A stretch of DNA of 64,000 nucleotides from assembly GCF_000524475.1 (NCBI RefSeq), contig NZ_BAVQ01000036.1:1-64000 (forward strand), given 5' to 3'. The notes beneath the pieces were generated by a model. The model had not been told where the DNA came from. It made no database searches and saw only the letters and a program-made list of their open reading frames with translations. This DNA is from Tomitella biformata AHU 1821. Its GTDB lineage: Bacteria > Actinomycetota > Actinomycetes > Mycobacteriales > Mycobacteriaceae. Position numbers and translations under genes: made by a program. Shown here in pieces: positions 63,676-64,000 of the stretch. How positions within the stretch are numbered: the stretch's first letter is position 1; every line of letters starts with the position of its first letter.

Positions 63676-64000
63676 TTAGCTGGCCGTGACTGCCGTCTCT
63701 CGGCGACCATCGCGCGCGACGATCAGCACCACCGCCAAGTGCACGCCCACACCCACCAGGGGGCCGACGATCAGCGCCGCCGCGGTGCGCTCGGTGAGGC
63801 CGATGGGCAGCAGGAGCATGACGACGGCGATGACGGTGGCGATCAGCCAGCCCAGCGAGTACGCGCGGTGCGCCTCGTTGGCCAGGGCGGCGCAGCCGGT
63901 GAGCATCAGCATCGCGGTGGCGACCGCGCCGAAGGTGAGCGCCGCGGCGGCGCCCCCGCTGATGTCGAAGCCGTCGCCGACGAGCCGGATCAGCGGGGGG
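63676..64000 (-). CDS. Integral membrane protein, partial (Rv3630-like)
   Basis: The reading frame is open to the window edge: codons beyond the first internal ATG (63912) continue without a stop to 63999 as L-V-G-D-G-F-D-I-S-G-G-A-A-A-A. The visible 108 residues include three hydrophobic segments and end with D-G-R-R-E-T-A-V-T-A-S. Only the C-terminus is present. Position upstream of the GT2/DUF2304 pair matches Rv3630, a polytopic protein suspected of flippase-like function. Confidence 0.7.
   Translation of the reverse strand, partial: PPLIRLVGDGFDISGGAAAALTFGAVATAMLMLTGCAALANEAHRAYSLGWLIATVIAVVMLLLPIGLTERTAAALIVGPLVGVGVHLAVVLIVARDGRRETAVTAS

Overview
The window looks like a chromosomal segment of a high-GC, mycolic-acid-type actinobacterium (order Mycobacteriales). 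The reasons are gene order and content that I recognise from the M. tuberculosis Rv3630-Rv3683 block: metallophosphoesterase, ponA2, whiB4, two ArsA-like ATPases, RidA, an MBL hydrolase, a 224-aa CRP, nth, thioredoxin, NUDIX, marP, ephE, a holin-like membrane protein, an Rv3662c-like gene, an Rv3661-like HAD phosphatase, ssd-tadABC, Flp/TadE/TadG-like pilin genes, an Rv3649-like helicase, an Rv3647c-like gene, topA, cyclases, holB, galE and an Rv3631/Rv3632 pair. I could not fix the genus. Synteny statements come from memory of that genome, not from a search.

Layout. 1-8.1 kb: secreted lipocalin, DUF2867 and flavin-reductase-like genes, CsbD and Asp23-like stress proteins, then a run of SRPBCC, epimerase, SDR and a fused SRPBCC-epimerase. 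8.1-19 kb: photolyase, tRNA-Pro(CGG), metallophosphoesterase, YqeY, ponA2, whiB4, ArsA pair, DUF4177-RidA-MBL operon and crp. 19.4-23 kb: tightly coupled nth-thioredoxin-NUDIX-marP operon. 23-26 kb: accessory insert with a frameshifted IS110 transposase and a methyltransferase. 26-31.9 kb: ephE, holin-like protein, nhaA, a degenerate Fic-like protein, an SDR and a HAD phosphatase. 32-41 kb: Tad pilus locus (ssd-tadABC and DUF4244/TadE/TadG-like genes), split by a sulfur module (2OG oxygenase plus metQNI) that is preceded by a Cys-codon leader peptide. 41-54 kb: small secreted protein, GNAT, DUF1998 helicase, topA, alpha/beta-hydrolase lipoprotein, two tandem class III cyclases, holB and tRNA-Thr(CGT). 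54-64 kb: second csbD, a large membrane protein, galE, rmlB-rmlC-rmlA-glycosyltransferase operon, a DUF559 nuclease-like gene flanked by repeated palindromes, and the DUF2304/GT2 pair.

Functional themes are cell-envelope construction (ponA2, rml genes, galE, GT2/DUF2304, ArsA-like ATPases), stress and redox response (whiB4, marP, CsbD, nth), cAMP signalling (two cyclases plus CRP) and pilus assembly.

The most interesting signals are outside the protein genes. There is a probable Ms1/MTS2823-type RNA downstream of the HAD gene. A probable 6C/B11-type RNA lies upstream of ssd. A second RNA-like element after tRNA-Thr has three hairpins with loops of 7, 7 and 9 cytosines and a U-tract terminator. 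A polycysteine uORF precedes the sulfur genes. A 29-bp TTATCCACA-type element is repeated in front of ssd, the pilin genes and the DUF559 gene. A deletion scar joins an ssd-like start to a tadC-like end.
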